NCBI GenBank assembly: GCA_963812255.1
Contig: CAWEUM010000007.1
Location: 62,001 to 126,000 of the forward strand
DNA length: 64,000 bases
Direction of reading: 5' to 3'
Source of the DNA: DATJGR01 sp963812255
GTDB lineage: Bacteria > Pseudomonadota > Gammaproteobacteria > Pseudomonadales > Azotimanducaceae
Of the stretch, positions 54,378-63,395 are shown piece after piece. The translations under genes were made by a program, and so were the position numbers. Below the pieces are notes generated by a model that did no database searches, was not told the DNA's origin, and saw only the letters and a program-made list of their open reading frames with translations. Positions within the stretch are counted from its first letter, which is position 1. Every line of letters starts with the position of its first letter.

Positions 54378-57144
54378 TTTCGATCCCCACGCCATCGAAC
54401 AATCGTTGTACCGCGAGTGGGAGGACGCCGGATTCTTCGAGCCGCGCGGCAACGGCACGCCGTACTGCATCGTGATTCCGCCGCCGAACGTGACCGGTTC
54501 CCTGCACATGGGGCATGCGTTTCAGCACACGATCATGGATGCGCTGATCCGCTACCGACGTATGAAAGGCGACCGGACGTTGTGGCAGATGGGAACCGAC
54601 CACGCCGGCATCTCGACGCAGATGCTGGTGGAACGGCAACTGAATGCCGAGGGCGTGACGCGGACCGAGCTGGGTCGTGAGGCGTTCGTCGACAGAGTGT
54701 GGCAGTGGAAGGAACGCTCAGGCGGCAAGATTTCCGAACAGCTGCGCCGGATGGGCTCGTCGCTCGCGTGGAGCCGCGACCGATTCACGATGGACGAGGG
54801 TTTTTCGAACGCGGTGCGGGAAGTGTTCGTGCGCTTGTACGACGAGGGCCTGATCTATCGCGGCCGAAGGCTGGTCAACTGGGATCCGCAACTGAAGACG
54901 GCGATTTCGGATCTCGAAGTCGACAACTCCGAAGAGCGCGGCAGCCTCTGGCACTTCAGATATCCGCTCTGCGACGGCGCGCGCACCGCCGACGGTCGCG
55001 ACTACGTCGTCGTTGCAACGACTCGGCCGGAGACGATGCTCGGAGACACCGCCGTTGCGGTGCATCCCGACGACAAACGCTACCAGCGTATTGTTGGCGC
55101 GCGCGTGCGGTTGCCGCTGACGGATCGCGAAATTCCTGTCATCGCAGACGACTATGTCGACCCGGCGTTCGGTAGCGGCTGCGTGAAGATTACCCCCGCT
55201 CACGATTTCAACGATTACGACGTCGGTCAGCGCCATGACCTCGCGATGCTGAACATCTTCACGGCCGATGCGCACCTCAACGACGCCGTTCCAGGCCCGT
55301 ATCGCGGCCTAGAGCGATTCGTGGCACGCAAGCGCGTGGTTGCAGATCTGACCGCCGCAGGTCTGGTGGAGCAAATAGACGATCACACCCTCATGGTGCC
55401 GCATGGCGATCGTTCTGGCGCGGTGATCGAACCGTGGCTGACCGAGCAATGGTTCGTCGCAATCGAAACGCTGGCGAAACCCGCGATCGAAGTGGTCGAG
55501 CGCGGCGAAATCCAATTCGTGCCGAAGCAATACGAAAACCTGTACTTCGCCTGGATGCGTGACATTCGCGACTGGTGCATCAGCCGCCAGCAGTGGTGGG
55601 GACATCGCATTCCGGCGTGGTACGACGCGAATGGCGCAATCTACGTTGCTCGCGACGAAGCCGAGGTCCGCCGCAAGTATGCGCTGGCCGACAGCGTGGT
55701 GTTGACACAAGACGAAGACGTGCTGGAAACCTGGTTTTCTTCGGCGCTTTGGAGTTTCGGCACGCTAGGCTGGCCGGAGCAGACCGTCGAACTCGAAACG
55801 TACCATCCGACGGACGTGCTCGTGACCGGCCACGACATCATTTTCTTCTGGGTCGCCAGGATGATCATGATGACCCTGCATTTCACCGGTCAGGTTCCAT
55901 TTCGCAAGGTCTACATGCACGGCCTGGTGCGGGACGCCGAAGGTCAGAAGATGTCGAAGACACGCGGAAACGGCATCGACCCGCTCGATCTCGTCGACGG
56001 CATCACGCTGGAGGAACTGATCGCCAAGCGCACCGAGGGATTGATGCAACCGCAGATGGCAAAGGCCATCGAGAAGGCCACACGTCGCGATTTTCCCGAC
56101 GGCATCGCGTCGTACGGCACCGATGCATTGCGCTTCGCGTTCTGCGCGCTCGCGTCCACCGGACGCGACATCCGCTTCGACCTGAAGCGCATCGAGGGCT
56201 ACCGAAACTTCTGCAACAAATTGTGGAACGCGACCAAGTTCGTGTTGATGAATACCGAAGGCGCGATACTCACCGGGCCTGCCGAGGAAACGCTTGCCGA
56301 TCGTTGGATCGCGACTCGCATGAAACGGATGTTGAGCAACTCCGAGCAGGCGATAGAAACCTATCGATTCGACCTGCTGGCCAACCAGATCTACGATTTC
56401 GCCTGGCACGAGTACTGCGACTGGTATCTGGAACTGACGAAGCCGTTGCTGTGGGATGAGGGCGCCAGTGCGGCGGTGCAGCGCGGCACCCGGCGTTCGT
56501 TGCTGAAGGTGCTCGAGTTGCTGCTGCGCGCCGCACACCCGATCATTCCGTTCATCACCGAGTCGCTGTGGCGTCGCGTCGCGCCCCTCACTGGAGTCGC
56601 TGGTGAGACGATCATGCTTGCGCCGTACCCCGAAGCCGGCGAACTGACCGACGACCCATTTGCGGAGGCGGCAATCGAATGGTTGAAGGGTGTCGTTTTG
56701 GCGGTGCGGACCATTCGCGGCGAAATGAATATCAAGCCCGGCGTCGCGATTCCGTTGTTGCTGCAGGGCGGCGACAGCACGGACCGTGAACGGCTCGCGG
56801 CGACGGAGACGTTGCTGAAGCGGATGGCGAAGCTCGATCGCGTCGAATGGCTCGACGACGACGAGCAGCCCCCGCCGGCCGCGATGCAGCTTGCCGGAGA
56901 ACTGAAGCTGATGGTGCCGCTGGCCGGACTCATCGATGTGGCGGCGGAGCGGACGCGGCTCGATAAAGAAATCGCACGCCGCACGACAGAGCTTTCGCGT
57001 ATCGAAAGCAAGCTCGGCAATCAGAGCTTCGTCGCGAAGGCGCCCGCGGATGTCGTGGCGAAGGAACGAGCTCGTGCCGAGGAAATACGCGCCGCCATCG
57101 ACACGTTGTCGACGCAACACCGCACGCTCGTGGCAATCGACTAG
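54367..57144 (+). CDS. valS: Valyl-tRNA synthetase ValS
   Basis: 925 residues, full class I synthetase length. PPNVTGSLHMGHA holds the HIGH-type motif near residue 43; KMSKTRGNGIDPLDLVDG is the KMSKS loop. TTRPETMLGDTAVAVHPDD marks the CP1 editing domain. The C-terminal coiled coil (LAGLIDVAAERTRLDKEIARRTTELSRIESKL) is present. Charges tRNA-Val in the cytoplasm. The start overlaps the preceding gene by 11 bases. Confidence 0.98.
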   Translation: MESSFDPHAIEQSLYREWEDAGFFEPRGNGTPYCIVIPPPNVTGSLHMGHAFQHTIMDALIRYRRMKGDRTLWQMGTDHAGISTQMLVERQLNAEGVTRTELGREAFVDRVWQWKERSGGKISEQLRRMGSSLAWSRDRFTMDEGFSNAVREVFVRLYDEGLIYRGRRLVNWDPQLKTAISDLEVDNSEERGSLWHFRYPLCDGARTADGRDYVVVATTRPETMLGDTAVAVHPDDKRYQRIVGARVRLPLTDREIPVIADDYVDPAFGSGCVKITPAHDFNDYDVGQRHDLAMLNIFTADAHLNDAVPGPYRGLERFVARKRVVADLTAAGLVEQIDDHTLMVPHGDRSGAVIEPWLTEQWFVAIETLAKPAIEVVERGEIQFVPKQYENLYFAWMRDIRDWCISRQQWWGHRIPAWYDANGAIYVARDEAEVRRKYALADSVVLTQDEDVLETWFSSALWSFGTLGWPEQTVELETYHPTDVLVTGHDIIFFWVARMIMMTLHFTGQVPFRKVYMHGLVRDAEGQKMSKTRGNGIDPLDLVDGITLEELIAKRTEGLMQPQMAKAIEKATRRDFPDGIASYGTDALRFAFCALASTGRDIRFDLKRIEGYRNFCNKLWNATKFVLMNTEGAILTGPAEETLADRWIATRMKRMLSNSEQAIETYRFDLLANQIYDFAWHEYCDWYLELTKPLLWDEGASAAVQRGTRRSLLKVLELLLRAAHPIIPFITESLWRRVAPLTGVAGETIMLAPYPEAGELTDDPFAEAAIEWLKGVVLAVRTIRGEMNIKPGVAIPLLLQGGDSTDRERLAATETLLKRMAKLDRVEWLDDDEQPPPAAMQLAGELKLMVPLAGLIDVAAERTRLDKEIARRTTELSRIESKLGNQSFVAKAPADVVAKERARAEEIRAAIDTLSTQHRTLVAID

Positions 57145-57191
57145 CGAGGATGGAAGGGTCGGAGCCGCTTCGACCCCCACCGGGCTGACCC

Positions 57192-58160
57192 TCAGGCGAT
57201 CGACAGGATCACTTTGCCGAACGTCTGATCGGCTGCAACCAGCGCGTGCGCGCGCTCGACTTCTTCGATCGGGATGACCGACTCGATGATCGGTTTGATC
57301 GAACCCGCTTCGATCTGCGGCCAGACAACGCGTTCGAGTTCCGCCATCAACGTCGACTTCGCGGCGATCGATCGCGCGCGCAATGTAGAGCCGATCACGC
57401 GCAGCCGCTTCATCATCATCAGCCCAAGTTCGAGTTCGGCGACCGCACCGCCCATCAGGCCGATGATCACGAGGCGCCCGTCGAGACTCAGGCTGTGCAG
57501 ATTGGCCTTCAGATATCCGGCGCCGACCGGATCGAGTATCACGTCGAAGCCCGCGCCGTCGGTCCACGTCGCAACCTGTTCCGCGAAGGGGCCGGTGTGA
57601 CGGTTCGCACCCCCCCTCGCACCGAGTTCGACGCATCGGGCCACCTTTTCGTCGCTGCCGGCGGTGACGAAACATTCGCTTCGGTTCATGCGGCACAGTT
57701 GAATCGCGGCCGTACCGACACCACTCGCGCCGGCGTGCAACAATACCCGCTCGCCCACCGCGAGCCGCGCCTCAGTGAACAAGTTCAGATACGCAGTTGC
57801 GAAGACTTCGGGAAGTGCCGCGGCCTGCTCGAACGTCAAGCCACGCGGAATTCGAATGGCTTGTCCGGCAGGCGCGCTGACCAGTTCAGCGTAGCCGCCC
57901 CCCGCGAGCAACGCGCAAACGCGATCGCCGACGTGATGCGTCGTAACGCCGTCTCCGATGGCCACGACTTCGCCGGCACATTCGAGTCCGAGAATCGGGC
58001 TCGCCCCGGGTGGTGGCGGGTACGCCCCGGCGCGCTGTGCGAGATCGGCGCGATTAATCGCCGAAGCATGGTTGCGAATCAGTATTTCGCCCGCGGCCGC
58101 AACCGGATCGCCGGTGTCGCGCCACTGCAGTGTGTTGTTGTCGACAGCGATCGCTTTCAT
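57192..58160 (-). CDS. NAD(P)H:quinone oxidoreductase, zeta-crystallin type
   Basis: 322 residues of the medium-chain dehydrogenase fold. SAINRADLAQRAGAYPPPPGAS and GLECAGEVVAIG, then the nucleotide motif LLHAGASGVGTAAIQL, are standard. Zinc ligands of alcohol dehydrogenases are absent, as in PIG3/QOR proteins. It reduces quinones or enones with NADPH. Converges on valS with a 47-base gap. Confidence 0.94.
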   Translation of the reverse strand: MKAIAVDNNTLQWRDTGDPVAAAGEILIRNHASAINRADLAQRAGAYPPPPGASPILGLECAGEVVAIGDGVTTHHVGDRVCALLAGGGYAELVSAPAGQAIRIPRGLTFEQAAALPEVFATAYLNLFTEARLAVGERVLLHAGASGVGTAAIQLCRMNRSECFVTAGSDEKVARCVELGARGGANRHTGPFAEQVATWTDGAGFDVILDPVGAGYLKANLHSLSLDGRLVIIGLMGGAVAELELGLMMMKRLRVIGSTLRARSIAAKSTLMAELERVVWPQIEAGSIKPIIESVIPIEEVERAHALVAADQTFGKVILSIA

Positions 58161-58183
58161 GCGTCTTTACTCCCTACGGGCGG

Positions 58184-58963
58184 CTACCAACTCATCCGCA
58201 TCTTGACATCCCGGTGGTGCAGATACGACTTCAGCTCACTGATCCGGTAGTCGCCGTAATGCACCATCGACGCAACCAGCGCAGCGTCTGCGCGCCCCTC
58301 CGTCAGCACGTCATACAGATGCTCGGGCTTACCTGCGCCGCCCGATGCGATCACCGGAATCCGAACTGCCTCAGCCAGCATCCGGGTCAGGTTCAGCTCG
58401 TAGCCTTCACGCGTGCCGTCCGCATCGATGGAATTGACGACCAGTTCGCCGGCGCCAAGATGCTCGCCTTCCAGAGCCCAAGCGAGTGCATCGCGCCCGG
58501 TTGGTGTCCGTCCGCCGTGAATGACGATTTCGTATCCGGATGGGCAGCCCCGATCGGCGCCTACGGCCCTGATGTCCATCGACAATACGACGTTCTGGTT
58601 GCCGATCGCCTGCGCGCACTCTGCAATCAACCCCGGTCGTTCGACCGCCGCCGTGTTGACGTTGATCTTCTCGGCGCCGGCGAGCCGCAGATCGGTGGCA
58701 TCGGCGACACATCTCACCCCGCCGCCGACGGATAGGGGAATGAACACCTGCTCGGCAACCGATTCGACGACATCGAGCATGATCCGGCGTTTGTCGCTGG
58801 ACGCGGTGATGTCGTAGAACACGAGTTCATCGAGGCCGTCCTCGTAGTATTCGCGCGCCTTGCTCACCGGATCACCGATGTCTTGGGTATCGACGAACCG
58901 GATGCTCTTCGCCAACTTGCCGTCGCGCACGTCGAGGCAGGCGATCAATCGCTTGCTCAGCAT
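58184..58963 (-). CDS. hisF: Imidazole glycerol phosphate synthase cyclase subunit HisF
   Basis: 259 residues from ATG 58961-58963. Catalytic Asp11 in ACLDVRDGK and the second Asp in VLSMDIRA are present, as are GGGVR, NSIDADGT and VIASGGAG phosphate loops of the TIM barrel. The segment KSIRFVDTQDIGDPVSKAREYYEDG differs from the common enteric form and resembles the HisF type seen in several deltaproteobacteria and planctomycetes. Forms PRFAR-to-IGP plus AICAR with HisH. Confidence 0.93.
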   Translation of the reverse strand: MLSKRLIACLDVRDGKLAKSIRFVDTQDIGDPVSKAREYYEDGLDELVFYDITASSDKRRIMLDVVESVAEQVFIPLSVGGGVRCVADATDLRLAGAEKINVNTAAVERPGLIAECAQAIGNQNVVLSMDIRAVGADRGCPSGYEIVIHGGRTPTGRDALAWALEGEHLGAGELVVNSIDADGTREGYELNLTRMLAEAVRIPVIASGGAGKPEHLYDVLTEGRADAALVASMVHYGDYRISELKSYLHHRDVKMRMSW

Positions 58964-59577
58964 GACCGTCCGTCCCAGGTTGCGAAACAACTCAGCAACT
59001 CGAGGCCAACCCGACCACTCTTCTCCGGGTGGAACTGGGTCGCGAAGTAGTTACCGCGTCCCAACGCACAGGCGAAGGTGCGTTCATAGACGGTCTCCGC
59101 GTAAACGTCACCGCGCGCGGCCGGCTCCGGGTAATAGCTGTGTACGAAATAGAACTCACTTCGCGGCGTCATCTTGCGCAACAACGGATGCGGCCTGACC
59201 AGCACCACTTCGTTCCAGCCCATGTGCGGAATCTTCAGCGCGGGGTCATCGAGATGAAACCGGACGACGCGGCCTTCGATCAGGCCCAAAGTCGGTGTGT
59301 CGCCCTCCTCCGAACGGTCGAGCGAAATCTGCAGCCCGAGACAGATGCCCAACACCGGCGTACCGGCAGCGATCGCATCGCGCAACGCTACGTCGAGCCC
59401 GTTCTCGCGCAGGCTCTTCATCGCCGGTGCCGCGGCCCCCACACCAGGAAAGATCACGCGATCCGCGCGGGCGACGACATGCGCATCGTTGCTGATGCGG
59501 GCAGCCAGCCCGACCTCGGCGCAGGCGCGTTGCACGCTGCGAAGATTGCCTGCGTCGTAGTCGATGATGACGGTCAT
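58957..59577 (-). CDS. hisH: IGP synthase glutaminase subunit HisH
   Basis: 206 residues. Class I amidotransferase triad: Cys in LGICLGLQISLDRSEEG and His-Glu in FATQFHPEKSG. Supplies ammonia to HisF. Overlaps hisF by 7 bases. No other his gene is next to the pair, so the pair is separated from the rest of histidine biosynthesis. Divergent from hemH. Confidence 0.94.
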   Translation of the reverse strand: MTVIIDYDAGNLRSVQRACAEVGLAARISNDAHVVARADRVIFPGVGAAAPAMKSLRENGLDVALRDAIAAGTPVLGICLGLQISLDRSEEGDTPTLGLIEGRVVRFHLDDPALKIPHMGWNEVVLVRPHPLLRKMTPRSEFYFVHSYYPEPAARGDVYAETVYERTFACALGRGNYFATQFHPEKSGRVGLELLSCFATWDGRSC

Positions 59578-59655
59578 CGTTCATGACATCGAAAATGAGC
59601 GCGGATACTATCTCATCCCCTTGTATCTACCAATCAATCCAGCAGAGGAAACGGC

Positions 59656-60729
59656 GTGCACCAACGCGGCATCCTGCTCGTCAATCTCGGCTCGCCTGCC
59701 AGCACCTCGATCACAGACGTGCGGCGCTATCTGCACGAGTTCCTGATGGATCCATATGTGATCGACTCACCGTGGCTGATCCGCAAGCTCATCGTCTCCG
59801 GTTTCATTCTGCCGTTTCGACCGAAGCGCACCGCACAGGCGTATCGACGGATCTGGCAGCCCGATGGCGTGCCGAACGGTTCGCAGAGTGGATCGCCGCT
59901 GCTGTCCAACTCAGTAGCCATGCGGGCGGCGTTGGCGAAGCGCGTGGATCTACCCGTCGAGCTGGCCATGCGCTATGGGCAACCGGACATCGAATCGGGG
60001 CTGACGAGACTGCTCGCGACAGGCGTGCGCGAGATTCTGCTCATCGCACTGTATCCGCATCATGCGGACTCCACCCGAACGACCACGATCGAGGCGGTCC
60101 AACGCCGGCTCGCTCAGCGTAAGGCACACGTCGACCTGCGCGTCATGCCGCCGTTCTTCGATGACCCCAACTATCTGGGGGCACTGACGGATTCCATCGA
60201 GAACGCCACTCGCGCGGATTCGCAACTGCTGCTGTTCAGCTATCACGGACTGCCGCAGCAACATCTCATCAAAGCGGATCCGACCGCGAACCATTGCCTG
60301 CGATCGACCGACTGCTGCGAAATGCCATCTCCCGCGCACGCCACGTGTTATCGGCATCAAGTATTCGAGACGTCTCGACGCGTGGCAGCACGACTCAAGC
60401 TGACGACAGACCAATGGCGTGTCAGCTTTCAGTCTCGCCTGGGACGATTGCCATGGCTTACGCCGTACACCGACATCACGCTGGATTCATTACCAGGCGA
60501 GGGCGTGACGCGTGTGACGGTGGTCTGCCCCGCGTTCGTCGCCGACAACCTCGAGACACTGGAAGAAATCGGCATCGCCGGCCGCGAACGTTTTATGACG
60601 GCCGGTGGCGAATCGTTGACCCTGGTGCCGTGCCTGAACGACGCACCTGCTTGGATCGATACCGTTGCCGGTTGGTGCACCGCGCCCAGCGAACAATTCG
60701 TTCACCCCGGTATTCCGGCAGCACACTGA
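59656..60729 (+). CDS. hemH: Ferrochelatase HemH
   Basis: 357 residues from GTG 59656 with GAGGAAAC ahead. LLVNLGSPASTSITDVRRYLHEFLMDP is the family N terminus. The metal-site His is in LFSYHGLPQQHL and the Glu in FVADNLETLEEIGIAGRE. Inserts Fe(II) into protoporphyrin IX at the membrane. Cysteine-rich NHCLRSTDCCEMPSPAHATC could bind a cluster, but this is not certain. Confidence 0.96.
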   Translation: MHQRGILLVNLGSPASTSITDVRRYLHEFLMDPYVIDSPWLIRKLIVSGFILPFRPKRTAQAYRRIWQPDGVPNGSQSGSPLLSNSVAMRAALAKRVDLPVELAMRYGQPDIESGLTRLLATGVREILLIALYPHHADSTRTTTIEAVQRRLAQRKAHVDLRVMPPFFDDPNYLGALTDSIENATRADSQLLLFSYHGLPQQHLIKADPTANHCLRSTDCCEMPSPAHATCYRHQVFETSRRVAARLKLTTDQWRVSFQSRLGRLPWLTPYTDITLDSLPGEGVTRVTVVCPAFVADNLETLEEIGIAGRERFMTAGGESLTLVPCLNDAPAWIDTVAGWCTAPSEQFVHPGIPAAH

Positions 60730-60736
60730 AAGCCGT

Positions 60737-62458
60737 TCATCCAACCGTGGCGATCGGTCGCTCCCGTTGACGCAGGAGCCACTGACCGTGTTCACGCATC
60801 GCCGCGTCACCCAGCTCACGCAAGATCCGACGCCGTTCGTTCGCCTTGGTCGCGTGCCGAAGCTGATGTTGCGCGTTGGCGAAGATGCGGTCCATGAACT
60901 GATATTGATTGATCAGTTCGTGCTCCGCTGTTCGATACGCGTACGCCTGGCGAATCGCCGCCATCACCGGTAGCAGTCCCATTGTCGCAATCAGCACGTT
61001 GGCAGGCTCCTGATCGAGCACGAATTGCGCAAAGGCCAACCAAGCCGCCAGTGCCAGGCCCCCGGCCAAGGACAGCACACCGAGCGCCTCGGTGAAGCGG
61101 TGCTGACGCAGCAACCGTGGCCAACGATCACTGTAGAAATGCAACTGTGAGCGATGCGGATCATCCACCCAGTCGCGCACGGCCAGGACGATGCCGGTCT
61201 CGGCCGGCACGTTCTCCGTCGCGTCGTCGCGCCGACCGGTGACGCGTAGCACATTGCGAATCCAGCCGAGTTCGAGGTCGTGGCGCTTCAGGAACGCATC
61301 GTGCCCGAAGCGGCTCAGCGCAGGTGGCTCGACGCCCGCAACCGCCCAATAGAACTGCACGCGAAGCGCTTCGGCGAGGACGCGGTAGTCGAGATGGCGG
61401 CGCTGCCACGCGCCCCGCTTCGCGACGAGATAGGTACCGATACTCGCGGCCATGAATGCGAGGTACGGATAGATCATCGACTCATGACCCGACAGATCGC
61501 CATAGCCGATGAAACACAGCCCGGCGGCGAATGCAAAAAAGCAGACCACACGCAACGCGCCAAAGTAGCGTCGTTGATAGTGCATCGCGAGCCAATCGAC
61601 GACTCCAAACAGGTTCGCAATGGTGCGAACGCTGTCGTCGAACTCGGTTCCGTCGCCAGGCAACAGCGCATTCGGCGCGCGCTCGATGGCCGCCGCGTGG
61701 CGCTGCGCATCGCGGCTGAATTCACTCATCCGCTGCAGCACGATCTCATAGCGCGTCGGCATCTCAGATGTTCTCGGTGCACGCGCGGCACGCGACAGCC
61801 ACCACGTTTCGCCAACCTCCAGCGGCGCCTTCGGCGCGCCGTCGGGTCGGTCTCGCGAACAGACGATGTGATACACGAGGTCGCTCTCGTCATCGGTGTC
61901 GTCGAGCCGGGAACGTGGCTCGCCGATCGACAGACCCGGCATGAAATCGTCCTGGTGAAAGCGGATGATCGCCGCGGTGCCGCCGGACGGTCCGTCTTCA
62001 TTACCGTCCCAAAGCGCCAGCAGAATGTGGCAGTGGGCCGCGATGAACGCGCCGAGCTGCGCATACTGCATGTCCCGCGCGGGCCCGGGATGGGTCACAT
62101 TGGACGCCGTGTTGCCGGTGACGAGTGGCAACGTCAACACGCTGTTGCCGTTGACGATCGATCTATAGTCGCGCAGCGACGCATGATCGAAATCGCGCTC
62201 GTACAGATCGCTCGGCATCGGCAGCACGTATGTTACCTGCATGCCCAATGCATTGGCCGCATCGGCGACGAGCCGATCGGCGCCATCCGCCAGCGACGTC
62301 AGGATCGAGACGCGCAGATCCGGGTACTTGCCTTGCAGCGCCGCGAGGAAGCATCGGATACGTTCGCAATGGCCATCGATTTCGTTCGGCATCAGATCCC
62401 GATGACCGATCGCTCCGATCACCAGCGGTACCCGACTGTCGGCGCTCGTCGATGTCAT
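60737..62458 (-). CDS. SLOG-like domain fused to paired membrane helices (SLATT-type candidate)
   Basis: 573 residues. N-terminal Rossmann-like part: LVIGAIGHRDL (12-22), SLADGADRLVADAA (55-68), VTYVLPMP (75-82), LLALWDG (146-152) and the Gly-rich GPSGGTAAII (156-165), in the order expected of SLOG nucleotide-binding domains. Then helix pairs at about 300-319/327-346 and 455-478/485-503, each followed by a cytosolic helix with HLDYRVLAEALRVQFYWAV or HELINQYQFMDRIFANA as in SLATT two-helix effectors. Such combinations are predicted to sense a nucleotide signal and permeabilise the membrane. Overlaps the upstream GST stop (ATGA). Confidence 0.72.
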   Translation of the reverse strand: MTSTSADSRVPLVIGAIGHRDLMPNEIDGHCERIRCFLAALQGKYPDLRVSILTSLADGADRLVADAANALGMQVTYVLPMPSDLYERDFDHASLRDYRSIVNGNSVLTLPLVTGNTASNVTHPGPARDMQYAQLGAFIAAHCHILLALWDGNEDGPSGGTAAIIRFHQDDFMPGLSIGEPRSRLDDTDDESDLVYHIVCSRDRPDGAPKAPLEVGETWWLSRAARAPRTSEMPTRYEIVLQRMSEFSRDAQRHAAAIERAPNALLPGDGTEFDDSVRTIANLFGVVDWLAMHYQRRYFGALRVVCFFAFAAGLCFIGYGDLSGHESMIYPYLAFMAASIGTYLVAKRGAWQRRHLDYRVLAEALRVQFYWAVAGVEPPALSRFGHDAFLKRHDLELGWIRNVLRVTGRRDDATENVPAETGIVLAVRDWVDDPHRSQLHFYSDRWPRLLRQHRFTEALGVLSLAGGLALAAWLAFAQFVLDQEPANVLIATMGLLPVMAAIRQAYAYRTAEHELINQYQFMDRIFANAQHQLRHATKANERRRILRELGDAAMREHGQWLLRQRERPIATVG

Positions 62459-63372
62459 CGGACGAGCGCAAATCCCTGTCGCGGAAAGTGCACGACGATC
62501 TCCGCGGCGGTCGGGTCGTGGCGTCGCACCGCATACTCGCGCGGCGAACAGATCACCAGTTCGCCGCTGACCGGGAACAAGCCATAGTCGGTCGGCACGA
62601 CAGCAGCGTCGCCGCCGAGTCCGAATCCGGCCGGCAAGAGAGTAGCCGCCTCAGGTATCGGTGCGGGATCCGCCCGAGTGCCAATCGCAAGCGCTTCTTC
62701 AGCGGTCATGTCGGTATGCTGGCCGTGACCGAACGCCGCCATTCTGTCGCGCCATGTCGTCACGTTCGGATACGGATCAAGCAGCGGCGCCACCGTGGAA
62801 TTGTTGGCGATCAGCCACAGACAGTGATAGACCGAGAAATCGGCGATCTGCGGTGCCGACCCGAACAGGAACGCATCCTTTAGCGCTGCGTCGAGTTCCA
62901 GTAGATAGTGCGCCAGATGCGCCTCGGCAACATCCGGCGCGATCGTCACGATCGGTGCGCCTTTCGTGAGTTCGGCGCGATCTTTCTGAAACGCCTCGAC
63001 TTGTGTCGACGAAAGCGTACTCATAGTCGCCGCGACCGCGCGCGGTTGAAATGTCACCGACACCACGATTCGGAACAAGTGGCTGTCGGCCCATTCGGCC
63101 ACCCGGCGCGAAACGAATCCGTCGTGCAGACGTTCATCGCCGGCGATTTCTGCCAGCCGCTCGGCAATGATCTTCGTATCGCACCAGATGTCCGCGCCCT
63201 GCTGCATCGTCGGCGTACGGCGGTAGCCACCGGTCAACGGCATCAGCAGCGGCCGCGGCATGATCGGTGCGGTGATCACGGACCGCCACGGCAGCTTCAG
63301 ATAGCCGAGCATCAGCCGGATCTTCTCCGAGAACAGCGAGCCCGCGTAGTGATGCAGGATAATATCGTTCAT
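62455..63372 (-). CDS. Glutathione S-transferase with C-terminal extension
   Basis: 305 residues from ATG 63370-63372. The N-terminal thioredoxin-like part has HHYAGSLFSEKIRLMLGYLKLPW and MQQGADIWCDTKIIAERLAEI; the helical domain has SAPQIADFSVYHCLWLIA. An added 85-residue tail (from about 220) ends FPRQGFALVR. It starts 24 bases after the LysR gene and its stop overlaps the SLOG-type membrane gene, so the three are likely co-transcribed. Confidence 0.88.
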   Translation of the reverse strand: MNDIILHHYAGSLFSEKIRLMLGYLKLPWRSVITAPIMPRPLLMPLTGGYRRTPTMQQGADIWCDTKIIAERLAEIAGDERLHDGFVSRRVAEWADSHLFRIVVSVTFQPRAVAATMSTLSSTQVEAFQKDRAELTKGAPIVTIAPDVAEAHLAHYLLELDAALKDAFLFGSAPQIADFSVYHCLWLIANNSTVAPLLDPYPNVTTWRDRMAAFGHGQHTDMTAEEALAIGTRADPAPIPEAATLLPAGFGLGGDAAVVPTDYGLFPVSGELVICSPREYAVRRHDPTAAEIVVHFPRQGFALVR

Positions 63373-63395
63373 CGTTACTCCTCTGGATATCTCGT

